A DNA stretch of 42,589 nt from a bacterium (GTDB taxonomy: Bacteria > Actinomycetota > Acidimicrobiia > Spongiisociales > ZC4RG35): NCBI GenBank assembly GCA_028823995.1, contig JAPPFD010000013.1, positions 1 to 42,589 of the forward strand. The letters are read 5' to 3'. This document shows positions 27,901 through 37,240 of the stretch, piece after piece (the stretch's first letter is position 1; each line of letters begins with the position of its first letter). Position numbers and translations under genes: made by a program. A model generated the notes under the pieces. That model saw nothing but the letters and a program-made list of their open reading frames with translations, was not told the DNA's origin and did not search any database.

Positions 27901-30900
27901 AATCCAAGCACCTTCTAACGCGAGCCAGGGCCGATACCTGGGGGAATGGCTGGATGCCTGCGTGATCGCGGCGTGTAGAGATCCTGTTGGTCTGGACTTG
28001 GCCGAGGCTTTGATCGTCGCGAACGGTTGGTACGGGTGTTGGCTGCGGTTTGCAGTTGAGTTGGCCCGGGCAGAAACGGCCGAACCAGAGAAGCGTGCAG
28101 GTCTGGCGGTCAAGGCAGTGCGTCACCTCGCAGCCGATGTCGAACCCCTGTCTGGTAACCCCCGTGCAGTCGACTTGATGCAGAGCGTCCGCATCCGCAT
28201 CCGCGACAACATCCGAAGGGCCATGCTGCTGGTCAGCGGCGAACACGCAACGGAACTGTTCGAACTCCTGTGGCAAGTCAGCACCTCGGTCGTTGCCACA
28301 GTGGGAGGCACGGTTGCCGGTCCTCTGGTACTGCATGACTTGCTTCGTGTAGCTCTAAGCAGTGACAACGAGACCCTTCGGCGCTTGGCCGCCGATGCGA
28401 TGGGACAACAAGACACTAACACCTCTGTCTATCGTTTTTACTCCGACATGGCCGAGGGTCACCTCATCGGGGCTCGCTTAGCGTTGGCAGCGGACAACCA
28501 CGAGGCCGCCGACCGGCATTGGAACGAAGCGTGTCGGATGCTGGTGTCCTATAGGCATCACAAAGATCTCACCATTTTCGAATTGACTCAGCCCCTCAAG
28601 GCACTCATTGCCGCGGATCGTGACCGGAGCAGGGAAATCCTGGCTCGCTTGCAGCCTCTCTGTTATCGAACAGCGATGCATACCGATGGGAAGGAAACGA
28701 CTTCGCAATGGCAGTATTGGTGGGACTTGCTTGCAATGGCAGACCCCCAGAGCCTTGCCCGTATCGTCGCTAATCGACTCCTTAGCGAATGCAACGATCC
28801 GAACTGGCCGCTGGACGAAGCACTGGAAACAATCTGGCGCTTGTGGTGGGAAAAAGCAGACCCTCTCCTGGGCAGTCTTTTGCGCCTCACGTTGGACACT
28901 GCCCTGGACACCAGAGACCCTGCTGCGTTCTCGCGGCTAGCAGACCACGTCGAGTCGGAAACCGAACCGGGTTTGTTAACCTGGTTGCTCGCCCGCGCTG
29001 ACGAACAACCCGACGACTATCACGGCTATTACCGCGAGGAACGCCTCGCCAGGGACGGTCTGCTAGTCCGCGAACTAAACGCTATCGCCGGTTCCGCTGG
29101 ACTCTCTCATTTGATCACGGAGAGACAGAGACAACACACCCCAGATGAACAAACCAACCCTCAGACCCCGTCCACTACGGACAACTCGACCGTATCCCAG
29201 GTCGCGGCACCATCCTCTTTCGAACCTGGCCTTGTGGGCGTGTCCCAAGCCATTCGGGCATGGCGGCAACGGCCATACGACACAACATTGGACGAGTGGT
29301 CCCCCGACCGGTTCGCCGACGCTATCGCCACACGCCTTGTCGAAGTTGCTCAGAATGGGCAGAAAAGAGAAGCCGAACTAGCCCTTGGTTCCCTGGCGCG
29401 GGCAGCCGAATACGGCGAACGGAGCATTCTGCCGAAAACAGCGGCATTGTTGGAAGAGCTAGGTAATCCAACCCTGGCCGCCATTGCCTACACGCTGAGA
29501 TGGTTCCAGACTCGGAGAGAAGACACCGAAACCAACATTGATCTGCTACGCAAGGCGAGCGACCTGGACTCCGAAGTCGCTCTAAGAGTCGTCGCCGATC
29601 AAACTGTAGAAGTCGTGCATTCCGGAATGGACGGTGGGTATTGGACGTACGGCATATGCCGATCACTGATATACGCCATCGCTGTTGGTGCTCTCGTTCC
29701 AGATGCGGGCATGTCCGGGGAGACAGCGTTCGCCTTGTGGGATGAGGTGTTCTGTGTTATTGATGACAGAGTGCCGAGAGTCGGACCCGCAGACGATCCG
29801 GAGGATTCCTACACGCCCCCAGACACCACCACTGTGGACAATCAAACCGAGATTGACAATGCGTTTGTTCTCGGAATAATCGCAGGACTCGGCCATCCAG
29901 GACGCGAAAAGAAACGCAGAACCATGCTCGCCCTCGAACGCCTGATGACAGAACGACCTTTGTTGGTATCAGCAGGCCTCAACATGGTCCTTAGCACCTC
30001 TTCGGACCCGGCGACCGTAACAAGGTTGCTTCGACTGCTGGAAAACACCCCGAAACACAAAGTGACATTGATCAACAAGTGCAAAGATGCGCTCGGGCGT
30101 TTGGCTTCTGGCGAGTATCTCGTGATCAGAGCGCTGGCACGGCGTCTGCTCGGAAGCCAAGCACCTCCACTGCCGCCGCCATCTCCGCCGAACCCCGCTA
30201 TGGTCCCCCACCTCTCCGAGACCCTTTGGACTCCGACCCCTTCCCATCACTCCGAAGCCAGTCATGCCCCACATGTCGAATACTTGGTGGAGCAGGTAGC
30301 TGGGAACCGAATCTCCACAGCAGAGCAGATGGTGCCGGGACTACGCGACGCTGTGGGTTCACAGGTGGCTGTCGCCCAGAAAGACCCAAACACGAATAGG
30401 CGATGCAAAAAACAACTTGATGCCTACGGAAACCGAAACCAACAGCATTGGCCGGATGCCTACCTCGCACCATATCAGGCAGTCGAAGAAGCGCTACAAC
30501 GAGTCGCGACCGGCGGTCGAGCCGCACGGACTGCCGCAGGCATCAACACTTCTGATCCCATTGTCTGGGAAGACAGGTTGGCAGAGGCGTTGCTCGACGA
30601 TCCCGTGTTACCTATGGCAGCAGAGGCATCTCGAATACCCCGCCCAACTATCCCACACCCACCGTCGGCGACCGACAAACTCTGGAACCGGTCGCCCATT
30701 GGCACACAGCAGCAACATCCACTGTTTCCCACCTTGGAAGTGAGGCCGCCCACGGCCACCCCAACCATCCATCAGGGACCGTTCCAGAACTGGCGCGTCA
30801 TCGCCACAGTTGAGGACAGGCTGACTCGCCAGTCTCAGCTCGCCAGCGAATATACCAGGACGACACGATACAGGGTCATAGAGACACGGCACCGCGACGA

Positions 30901-31327
30901 TCCCCAGGCCCTTAATCACCCACCGGTGACCGAGGGAGACATTCGCATTTGGTGGCAGCACATCGGACCAACCCACCCCTTCCCACCATCCGCTGGCGCT
31001 GTCCCTCTCCTGGGTCTCGACCGAGGAATGCTCGGAGCAGGCGACGCCCACATGGGACTGGGCATACCGTCGCCTCTCTTGACACCCAACCCCGTTTTCG
31101 TGTCTCTCCTGAATCTCCAACCCGCCAAACCCTTTGTGCTCTCCGACGACGACGGCCGCGGTCTTGTTCTCCTCACATGGCGCTCGACATACGACACTGT
31201 CGGACACTCCTTGCCATTCCCATGCCTCTTGGGTTCCGCGGTGATAATGCGACCAGACCTATTCGAGAGTGTCGTTGACACCAGCAACAGGAACATGACC
31301 CTGCGAGACTTTATCGAGCAGGAATAG
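24911..31327 (+). CDS. Giant STAND NTPase with DUF4297/Cap4-like nuclease (Avs-like)
   Basis: The 2138-aa protein has three parts. Residues 1-200 resemble the DUF4297/Cap4 dsDNA-nuclease group: HQGYSYQD near 8-15, then DRFDDL (Asp46/47) and VQIK (Gln61, Lys63), fitting a PD-(D/E)xK site. Residues 290-560 form a STAND P-loop ATPase with Walker A GPPGQGKS at 316-323 and Walker B VALVIDGMDH at 409-418. A winged-helix-like end follows, marked by RIYHESFSRYLRQ. The remaining 1500 residues are helical solenoid, with a different C-terminal cap from about 1980 (NWRVIATVEDR). This effector-switch-sensor order is that of antiviral Avs proteins, which recognise a phage protein, oligomerise and cut DNA. 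I cannot assign an Avs type. The start is GTG with a poor RBS; a consensus -35 TTGACA at 24830 lies in the upstream gap. No frameshift is seen across 6.4 kb. Confidence 0.82.
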   Translation: MSTLPAAHQGYSYQDIFVACRLVDLLLDEVAEAHVDTKLTSTDRFDDLTTIDAGGGRERVQIKFTLSDPSPLSVTTFTNDSRRLRLDQVIGSVLADRQAQGHDNPRQLYRIVLCDREPTDGSFGVVLRQAVDDPGPLFKGLSTTRLFFDAEALWHQMHGSCNGEPARVNAVAGVLRRHCPDLSFADLVWVCSRLVIEIGAPSMSGDLTAPGGVEKLLLARLQAEVGAGSFPNHHRKPVDVAAAMIDTAEAARNGTLARVSREVILRRCGLIRDFGAVSRAHPVGSDLEVPRPTTIQRIVGSAESIIGVGGTLVVTGPPGQGKSWLSSQMLGDMTSRGWLVAEHYCYLGDADRQKNERVVSERIFGSLVGRLAETEPSLVESQLPRFAADDRTLIQYVERSISRKPDRPVALVIDGMDHITRVQAGRVGGFDPSWSLANVLASLEIPAGAVLIVLSQPGGHLDPLFESGAIKFELEGLGHAEISSLAQNLGLIPSEPTDASENGTSALEDLTEARAFVEVLVERSGGNALYATYLCRETLRSEATLVDPVATLRNLPPFDGTLENYYGNLYTSLEAEGGLVADLIGLLDFAVTRAELRDILTVAGHRIDRTLGVLKPVLVDSGIQGGVRIYHESFSRYLRQMAEDDADAHQALVEHVTEWLSGRGLFDDSRAFRSLLPLLASSGQGKDVIDAVDGQFVVRSVAAGFPTSAIVANLATAIGCAAKLGMWPVFARFVELTRAAESYEAERYETPLVEYTDVPIRLFGPSAVADRLLYEGQIAMSPRAGLRVCAELDANGAVAPWRQYMEASLREAESRRRLDEDEYDQDGDLFRSMEWWRGRLHLSASVAESAAEDEDLPVEACVDAPGHDETRILEAGRDLSAPINWRHLAGLVNQHQLPQKGVAESVLATHGIPGIRKLVPFFEHPGVVCLAVAQHLTENPEHSTIAGTAQEWATRAIGGGIRPGEIHTLLGLGVEIADLVEDSIEEGRRRLLDLTQRIQAPSNASQGRYLGEWLDACVIAACRDPVGLDLAEALIVANGWYGCWLRFAVELARAETAEPEKRAGLAVKAVRHLAADVEPLSGNPRAVDLMQSVRIRIRDNIRRAMLLVSGEHATELFELLWQVSTSVVATVGGTVAGPLVLHDLLRVALSSDNETLRRLAADAMGQQDTNTSVYRFYSDMAEGHLIGARLALAADNHEAADRHWNEACRMLVSYRHHKDLTIFELTQPLKALIAADRDRSREILARLQPLCYRTAMHTDGKETTSQWQYWWDLLAMADPQSLARIVANRLLSECNDPNWPLDEALETIWRLWWEKADPLLGSLLRLTLDTALDTRDPAAFSRLADHVESETEPGLLTWLLARADEQPDDYHGYYREERLARDGLLVRELNAIAGSAGLSHLITERQRQHTPDEQTNPQTPSTTDNSTVSQVAAPSSFEPGLVGVSQAIRAWRQRPYDTTLDEWSPDRFADAIATRLVEVAQNGQKREAELALGSLARAAEYGERSILPKTAALLEELGNPTLAAIAYTLRWFQTRREDTETNIDLLRKASDLDSEVALRVVADQTVEVVHSGMDGGYWTYGICRSLIYAIAVGALVPDAGMSGETAFALWDEVFCVIDDRVPRVGPADDPEDSYTPPDTTTVDNQTEIDNAFVLGIIAGLGHPGREKKRRTMLALERLMTERPLLVSAGLNMVLSTSSDPATVTRLLRLLENTPKHKVTLINKCKDALGRLASGEYLVIRALARRLLGSQAPPLPPPSPPNPAMVPHLSETLWTPTPSHHSEASHAPHVEYLVEQVAGNRISTAEQMVPGLRDAVGSQVAVAQKDPNTNRRCKKQLDAYGNRNQQHWPDAYLAPYQAVEEALQRVATGGRAARTAAGINTSDPIVWEDRLAEALLDDPVLPMAAEASRIPRPTIPHPPSATDKLWNRSPIGTQQQHPLFPTLEVRPPTATPTIHQGPFQNWRVIATVEDRLTRQSQLASEYTRTTRYRVIETRHRDDPQALNHPPVTEGDIRIWWQHIGPTHPFPPSAGAVPLLGLDRGMLGAGDAHMGLGIPSPLLTPNPVFVSLLNLQPAKPFVLSDDDGRGLVLLTWRSTYDTVGHSLPFPCLLGSAVIMRPDLFESVVDTSNRNMTLRDFIEQE

Positions 31328-31700
31328 GGGACAACACCAGTCTCGGCAAAGTGGATGGCGATCACCGAAGTACCCAGAGTTGATCACCGAATTTTCTCCC
31401 CATTGAGACTCGTCGTCCGGTGTAGCGGCCAGGATGTCACGAATGGCGCTGGCGCCTAATGCCGTTTTCCCAGGTCACGGATTTGCGGGAGAAGGACTTT
31501 GACACGGTTAGAGCCCGAATCTGACACGGACGCATGCCCTCCTCACCACGGCTGCGGTGGTGAATAGGGGCGGTCGTGGTGTGCCTACTCCTCGCGACCC
31601 AAGCCTTCGTTGACGATCAGAGACAACCTGTCCTCAGGGAAAGAACCCCAAGGGCGAGTATTGCCTCTATTGGCGGGTTGGCCCTTTGGGGGTCCCGTGG
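31328..31700. other. 373-base gap without a supported gene
   Basis: The end of the STAND gene and the end of the next minus-strand gene converge here. Short open frames are present but none has an RBS or recognisable product. A near-duplicated phrase, TTTGACACGGTTAG and TCTGACACGGACG, occurs around 31497-31531. I see nothing else. Confidence 0.5.
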
Positions 31701-32513
31701 CTAGTGGGGGCCCTGGATCCCGTGGTGCTGGAGGCGTCGGTGGAGCACGTTTAGCAGACGCATCGTTACGTCACATCTGTCCTTGTCCCGCACTATGGCG
31801 GGAAGACCGACAACAAGAGTTCCAGCGAGTTCTCCCCTCACCAGTTGAACTTCTCGGTAGGTGCGGCTCAGACGCTTGTTGATCGTTTCCTGGTAGTCCG
31901 GCTGGCGCCGTTGGCCGCTCTCTCTGAGGATCGTCCTCCACGGAACTCCGTCAACTTGATTCGCCAGCGTTACGATGCAACGAAGCCTGGGACGAGCTAA
32001 ACAGAGCAGTCGCCAACCAATCTCCTCACCTCGTTCCCGGAGGGCCAGTGGAACATCCGCGAGCCTTGAAGCCCGGAAGGGAATGATGTTCATAGATGGC
32101 GTGTTCCGAAGGACACCCATGGCCTCTAGGCTGAGGCGCTCCTCAGGCCTTGGGGTCGGGTCCTCTATAGCTGCCATGGCTTCGCAGGCCGACGCGCCCG
32201 CCAAGACCGTGGCTATTGCTTGGATCACACGCTGTAATCGGGCCGCGCCCGCCTCCGCGTTCCAACGGTCATCCAAATAGGCCGAGTAGGCGGGTTCGCG
32301 GAAAGGGCGGTCAGCATGATCCGGGTGGGCGTCCCGTGGGCCGCCTGCCGGGTTCATCCCTACTATCGCGAACCCACTGCCCTGCTCGAAGCTGTCCACA
32401 CTGGAATACAGGAGCCGATAATTCGGCGTTCCGTCAATTCCCAGCCATCCTTCCTTCCCGCAGAGGGACACACACCTTTCTGATAGAGCCTCAAGCTGTT
32501 GACGAATCCCCAT
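31701..32513 (-). CDS. Unrecognised protein, faint uracil-DNA-glycosylase-like motifs
   Basis: From ATG 32513 (RBS GGAAGGGAG) the product is 270 aa. An early beta strand and loop FAIVGMNPAGGPRDAHPD (about residues 48-65), a later strand NIIPFRAS, and LRCIVTLANQV followed by a C-terminal TLVVGLPA give an alpha/beta layout. Together these recall UDG-superfamily motif A (G-x-x-P-G) but lack a clear motif B. I treat the resemblance as weak. A longer in-frame start at 32543 is possible. It sits alone between the STAND gene (convergent) and a membrane protein (divergent) inside the putative defence island. The function is unknown. Confidence 0.62.
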   Translation of the reverse strand: MGIRQQLEALSERCVSLCGKEGWLGIDGTPNYRLLYSSVDSFEQGSGFAIVGMNPAGGPRDAHPDHADRPFREPAYSAYLDDRWNAEAGAARLQRVIQAIATVLAGASACEAMAAIEDPTPRPEERLSLEAMGVLRNTPSMNIIPFRASRLADVPLALRERGEEIGWRLLCLARPRLRCIVTLANQVDGVPWRTILRESGQRRQPDYQETINKRLSRTYREVQLVRGELAGTLVVGLPAIVRDKDRCDVTMRLLNVLHRRLQHHGIQGPH

Positions 32514-32756
32514 CACGCTCCCTTCCAAAGCGTCTTCAGGCATGGTACCCAGAGACGCCACCAGCGGTGGGCGTCTCTTGCGGTGATCGCCAGTGGAATA
32601 GGGTGCCCAAGCCGGACGGCCACCCGTTGGTAACTTCACACTGTAGTTTGTGGAGTTCTTGTGATGTGACGATAGATGATGGTATTCTGTTCCCAGGGAA
32701 GGGGCAGCTAGGAACTGCACTTTGTGCCAGTCTTATGTACCTTTGTCAAAGTAGAA

Positions 32757-33497
32757 ATGAATGAAAACAACGTGCCAGAGAGCCACCCAGCAGAACGGGG
32801 CCGGCCAGGAACTGATGGTTTCCCGGTCAGGACCCTTCGGTTCATGGCCTTTCTATTGGCGGGAATACTTCTTGTCCTAGCTGGCATCCTCTATGTGATG
32901 ATCGAAAACCAGAAAGTGATCGTTGCAAACCAAGAAATGATGATCGAAAACCAGAACGAGTCCCTTGGGTATCAGAGGGCAGACGAAGCTGATCCCGTGA
33001 CACCGACGGAGGCCCCTACCACCATGGAGTCACCCGAACCGTCTATAACTACCACCACGGCGCCGCCCACCACTACCACCACGGCGCCGCCCACCACTAC
33101 CACCACGGCGCCGCCCACCACTACCACCACGGCGCCGCCCACGATCACATATGTGCTTCGCGTTACTCTCTTCAGTGAGCAGAACTTGCGCGAGCTTTCC
33201 AGTTACGATTGCCGCGAGGTCATATCGGTTGGAGGCAACTATGACGATGTTCCGTCAGCTACCTACTCTTTGGTGGATCAAACCAATAACATCATCGGAA
33301 TACTTCTTCCAGAAGTAGCCACTGTGAACACCTGTACATTTGAGTTTGTCGGTGACTTTGTTTCTGTCCCCGATTTGATGCTGATACGCGGTCCACGAAT
33401 GCAGCAAAACGGATTCCCGGTGAGGTCGGAAGACTTTTTTATAGATGAGGTCGGTCGGGTTGTGATCGCCGAACTGTCGCTGTCGGTCAGATCCTGA
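32757..33497 (+). CDS. Single-pass membrane protein with Thr/Pro stalk
   Basis: The 246-aa protein begins with a polar tail, then one transmembrane helix (about residues 30-52, FMAFLLAGILLVLAGILYVM). A repetitive heptad-like stretch follows (VMIENQKVIVANQEMMIENQ, possible coiled coil). A Thr/Pro-rich stalk (PPTTTTTA repeats) leads to a C-terminal domain of about 110 residues with two Cys (SYDCREV and VNTCTFEF). The topology is probably cytoplasmic N-terminus with the domain outside. ATG 32757 is chosen because the membrane helix follows soon; its RBS is weak. No family is recognised. Confidence 0.7.
   Translation: MNENNVPESHPAERGRPGTDGFPVRTLRFMAFLLAGILLVLAGILYVMIENQKVIVANQEMMIENQNESLGYQRADEADPVTPTEAPTTMESPEPSITTTTAPPTTTTTAPPTTTTTAPPTTTTTAPPTITYVLRVTLFSEQNLRELSSYDCREVISVGGNYDDVPSATYSLVDQTNNIIGILLPEVATVNTCTFEFVGDFVSVPDLMLIRGPRMQQNGFPVRSEDFFIDEVGRVVIAELSLSVRS
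33048..33142 (+). repeat. 24-bp tandem repeat in the stalk coding region
   Basis: Three perfect copies of the unit CGCCGCCCACCACTACCACC plus ACGG, flanked by partial units. Each unit encodes eight residues. Being identical and in frame, the array could change length by slippage without breaking the gene. Confidence 0.9.
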
Positions 33498-33511
33498 GTG
33501 GTCAAGGTCAA

Positions 33512-33670
33512 ATGGGGGTGCCGACCTATGGACCAGACGGATTGCAGTCCTATTGGTTACCGGCTGCTACCACCGACGCAAGAGCAACGCTGGGTGTGGG
33601 CACCATCATTGACACGATACCAATAGCACCTTCGCCATTGTCAGCACCGATTTTCCCATACTACGGCTGA
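33512..33670 (+). CDS. Doubtful 52-aa frame after the stalk protein
   Basis: Just after the stalk-protein stop, a different frame is open to 33670. It has a protein-like composition (MGVPTYGPDGLQ, a central TTDARATLGVGTIIDTIPI, ending FPYYG). It has no good RBS. It may be the tail of a decayed gene or of an older, longer version of the stalk protein. I do not recognise it. Confidence 0.2.
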   Translation: MGVPTYGPDGLQSYWLPAATTDARATLGVGTIIDTIPIAPSPLSAPIFPYYG

Positions 33671-33712
33671 CCCCCGTACGTCGTCCAAAACGAAGGAGAT
33701 GGAGCCAGCAGC

Positions 33713-33775
33713 ATGAAAGACAGCCCTGCGGACCCCAGGATGGAGTTGATAACTGGTAAAGAGGCAGGCATTTGA
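33713..33775 (+). CDS. Possible 20-aa leader peptide coupled to the GHKL gene
   Basis: ATG 33713 has GGAG eight bases upstream, with a second AAGGAG just before it. It encodes MKDSPADPRMELITGKEAGI, whose TGA overlaps the TTG start of the next gene (TTGA). This suggests that translation of the rare TTG start is coupled to the short peptide. Not recognised otherwise. Confidence 0.35.
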   Translation: MKDSPADPRMELITGKEAGI

Positions 33776-36700
33776 GCGAAACCGCATTTAAGCTATTCGA
33801 CGAGACCTTTAGAGAAGAACAGGGCCGCTACCAGGCAAGGCGTATTCGTACCCGGGTGGCGGAGGCTCGCAGAAGCCTTCCGTCCGCTGGACCTCGTTGG
33901 CCGTTTGAATTACTCCAGAACGCTCTCGACTCTGGTCCCCGTGTCGGTAACTCATCAGTAGGGATTCGCCTGAGCTCCGAGGAGACGAAAGTCGCATTCG
34001 AACATGACGGGATCCCTTTCACAACCAGCGATCTCACCGCTTTGCTGTCTGGTGGCTCGAACAAGGATTTCGAATCCGAAGAGACGACCGGTCGCTTTGG
34101 GACGGGTTTCCTTGTCACCCATGTCTTGGCCGAGCGCACAAGCTTAAGCGGTCTGCTAAAGACACCAAACGGGTACGAACGATTCGACCTGCTATTGGAT
34201 CGTGGAGGTGACGAAGACGCAATCCTTCAGAATATGAAGGATTGCAGGGAAGCCATCCGATCCGCAAACCCGGTTTCGGATTTGGATGGTGTCGAGTCGG
34301 CAAGGTTCGAGTATCACACTGCCGACAACAATCCGCTGACTTTGGGAATTGCCTCGCTTAGGTCTGCGTTGCCTTACCTTTATGCCACCCGGCAGATCCT
34401 GGGCCGTGTTGAGCTACGGAATGGGGTGAACGAAAGGGAGGTCTGGACGCCTGCAGATGTGACTGCCCAAGTATTGCAAGACGGCCATCTGGAAGAACGT
34501 TCCATCATAGTCAATCGGAATGGTACGGATTTACCCGAGATTCGTGTCTTTCGGTTTATGACAAGGCAACAAGGATTGGCTTCAGCTCTCGTGTTGGCAG
34601 AACGTACTCATGAAGGTTGGAAAGTCGTTCCACTTGAACCGAACGCCTGTCGGGTCTACCGGGAGTATCCCCTGAGTGGATCAGGTTTCCTTCCGACCAA
34701 CTTCATTCTTTGATGGCAAGTTCGAGCCCGACCAAGAGCGCAGCAGATTGCTCATGGGCAACCAGGACAAGGTCTTATTGGAAGAAGCTTTAGATGCCGC
34801 CGTGGTGGCTGTGAAGTATGCCTTTGTCAACAAATGGAAGAACGCTCATCTCCTAGTGGTGGCTCATGAGCCTGTAAGGGGATTTGAAGCAGCGAATGAT
34901 GCAGAGAAGGCGTGGTGGCGTGGGGAGCTCGCGTCATTTGCGAGGCGGGTAGCCGAATTGCCCATAGTCGAATGCTCATCACGCATGTTGCCAGCGATAT
35001 CTAACACCGGTTCTTATGCCGACTTTATTGTTCCAGGACTACTACGCGAATCCTCCGACAATGAGACGACTGTAGAGCGAGTGTGGCCTCTTCTCGAGGC
35101 CGCCTGGAAACTGCAACCCCCCAAGGAAGAACTTGCGGTTGCCTGGAGCGACATAGCGAACGGATGGCATAGTCTGGGTCTATCTATCAATCGCATTAGC
35201 GTCAAAGACCTCCCCGAATGGGTCAGAAGCCAGTCAGACAAGCTTGAAGACCTCAGGGTTGATGGAGACGCTAAGCAATGGATAGCGCATTTCTTGGATG
35301 TTGCTGGCGAGTGTTGGAACAAGCGAGCTGGAATAGATCCAACGGTGCTCAACGGCATGCTTCCAGACCAAAACCAACGCCTCCGTTCGCCGTCAGACTT
35401 GAAGAGGGAAAGCAACATACCAGATTCCCTGAAGGACATCTGTGCTGATGTAGGTCTCGACATTCGCAGCCAGCTGCTTCTTGGTGGGTTTGATGAGGTG
35501 GCTGCGGGGGATCGGATGCCCCACCTTCACTACCTGCTTGAGAATGCACTGCCGAACACCATGTCGGAGGAGGACGTCATTCGGGCAACAGTGGAGTCTG
35601 TTACTAAATCACTTCCTGAAGACGAGCCTTGCGAAAACGTCCCTCCTGAGGTGCAGCAGGGAACTGTACGACTAATGTCCTACCTCTGGGAAACCAGACA
35701 GGAACAGGCCAGTCGGACGGCACGCCAAATTCCACTTATCACGCACGGTAAGAGAGCGGTTCGCTGGAGCCGCACTCGCATGATGATGGCCCCTATTCGA
35801 TGTTGGCATCAAGCTGCACAACCATTCTCACACGCGTATCCGCCCGACCGCATCTTGGCCGAGATGTATGCGGGTTCCTCGTCAGAGGACTTGCCCGAGT
35901 GTGTTACGGCACTGGTCACATGGGGCATTGCGATCGCAGATCCGATCTACGCGGACACACCGTCCGAGTTGACACCACGGCGCTTAGCAGAACTCAGTTC
36001 CACTGACACCAACGGAGCCACCGTCCGGAACAATGACGATGAGTTCAGCCAAATCGCGTTGCTTCAACCCGAGGTGCTGAACCGCTGCCGAGAGGGTTTT
36101 GAAGAGGCTAGAGCGTTGCTTGGTCTGGTCTTGTGCCATGTGGCACCTCATGATCCCGCATGGCGCATGAAGCGAATCGCAAAAGCTAGGAGGTCGGGAC
36201 AACCCATCGACATTTCAGTTGCAGGCGCGCTATGGCTAGCTGACCTGAGAATCCGACCATGGGTGCCGATCCCTGACGAAGATGGCAAGCTTATGCCGAT
36301 GCTTGCCAACGCAAAGACTCTAAATGAGTTGCTAAAGCCAGCCTGGTTGGAGCAAAACGACGCGGCGATCAGACTGTTGAGTGAGTGGTTTGAATTTGAC
36401 CGTCTCGAGTTGCGACTGCTGGGCATTGAACCGGATAGCGAGAAGCGCGACGAATTGCGGAATGGCTTAGCCAGACTGGTTGAGTATGGGGGTGCCGACC
36501 CTGAGTTCTATTCGTCGTTGGCAGACCAAGTTGAGGCGCGAAAGCGTCAACAGCGGGACATTGAGAACTTCAGGCTTTTGGGCCTAGGTGTACAAGAAGC
36601 AATCAAGGCAACATTGGAAGCCTATGAATTGGACCTGGAGCTTATTGACCAGGGGTTCGATTACAAGGTCACTGTACCAAGTGACCATGTAATCGTAATC

Positions 36701-37081
36701 GACGATTTATCGAGAAAGTTCACGGTTGGTCCATACCTTCTTGAGGTTAAGGCTACGACGACAGGCCAAACCCGCCTCACCTCCCTGCAGGCGAAGACGG
36801 CAAGTCTTGAAACAGATTACTATGTGCTCTGTGTCGTCGATCTTCGTTCCCTTGAGTATGAAGACCCGGTGAGTGAATGGTCCGCGTCCGTCGTAGAGCC
36901 CCTCGCCAAGATTGTCCCTGACATTGGATCAAAGGTCGAGGGTACGTATTCCTTGGTTGAAGATGCAAAGTCAAGGTCTATAGCCATTCGCAACGAATCG
37001 GCCCTCAGGTATGAAGTCCCAAGCGAGGTTTGGGAATCTGGGATATCTATTGCTCAATGGGTGTCTTCAGTCTTAAAATGA
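33772..37081 (+). CDS. Sacsin/HSP90-like GHKL ATPase with C-terminal nuclease-like motif, +1 frameshift
   Basis: Two frames must be joined to give one protein of about 1,100 aa. The first (33772-34713) has the GHKL ATP site: N-box WPFELLQNALDSG (Asn50), HDGIPF (Asp79) and GRFGTGF at 107-113, as in sacsin-type and HSP90-like ATPases. It ends at TGA 34711. The second (34712-37081) picks up at once with DGKFEPDQERS, the next conserved piece of the same family, and runs through a helical middle. Near the end is YLLEVKATTTGQTRLTSLQA, a (D/E)xK-type element as in DUF3883/NERD-like nucleases. Such ATPase-nuclease fusions recur in bacterial defence islands; that role is inferred here. The start TTG 33772 has GAGG upstream. 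Either +1 recoding or a one-base insertion in a T run explains the break. Confidence 0.78.
34708..34714 (+). other. +1 frameshift point, CTT TGA T
   Basis: Reading CTT (34708-34710), skipping T34711 and resuming at GAT joins the two frames without loss of conserved sequence. CTT TGA is the exact codon pair where prfB (RF2) mRNA shifts +1. The stimulating Shine-Dalgarno of prfB (AGGGGG three bases upstream) is absent here. Confidence 0.55.
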
Positions 37082-37240
37082 ACTGTTATGACGCCCACTG
37101 GCCATGCACACTTGACGCTTGACGGACGGCCTGGAGGGACATTTGAGTTGGCGGGACCTTCACCTCAACCAAGAAGTGCGGTTACCTAGCTGTGTCCTCG
37201 TAGCCCAAATGTGGCGATGCGGTCGATGTCCGCCTTATGG

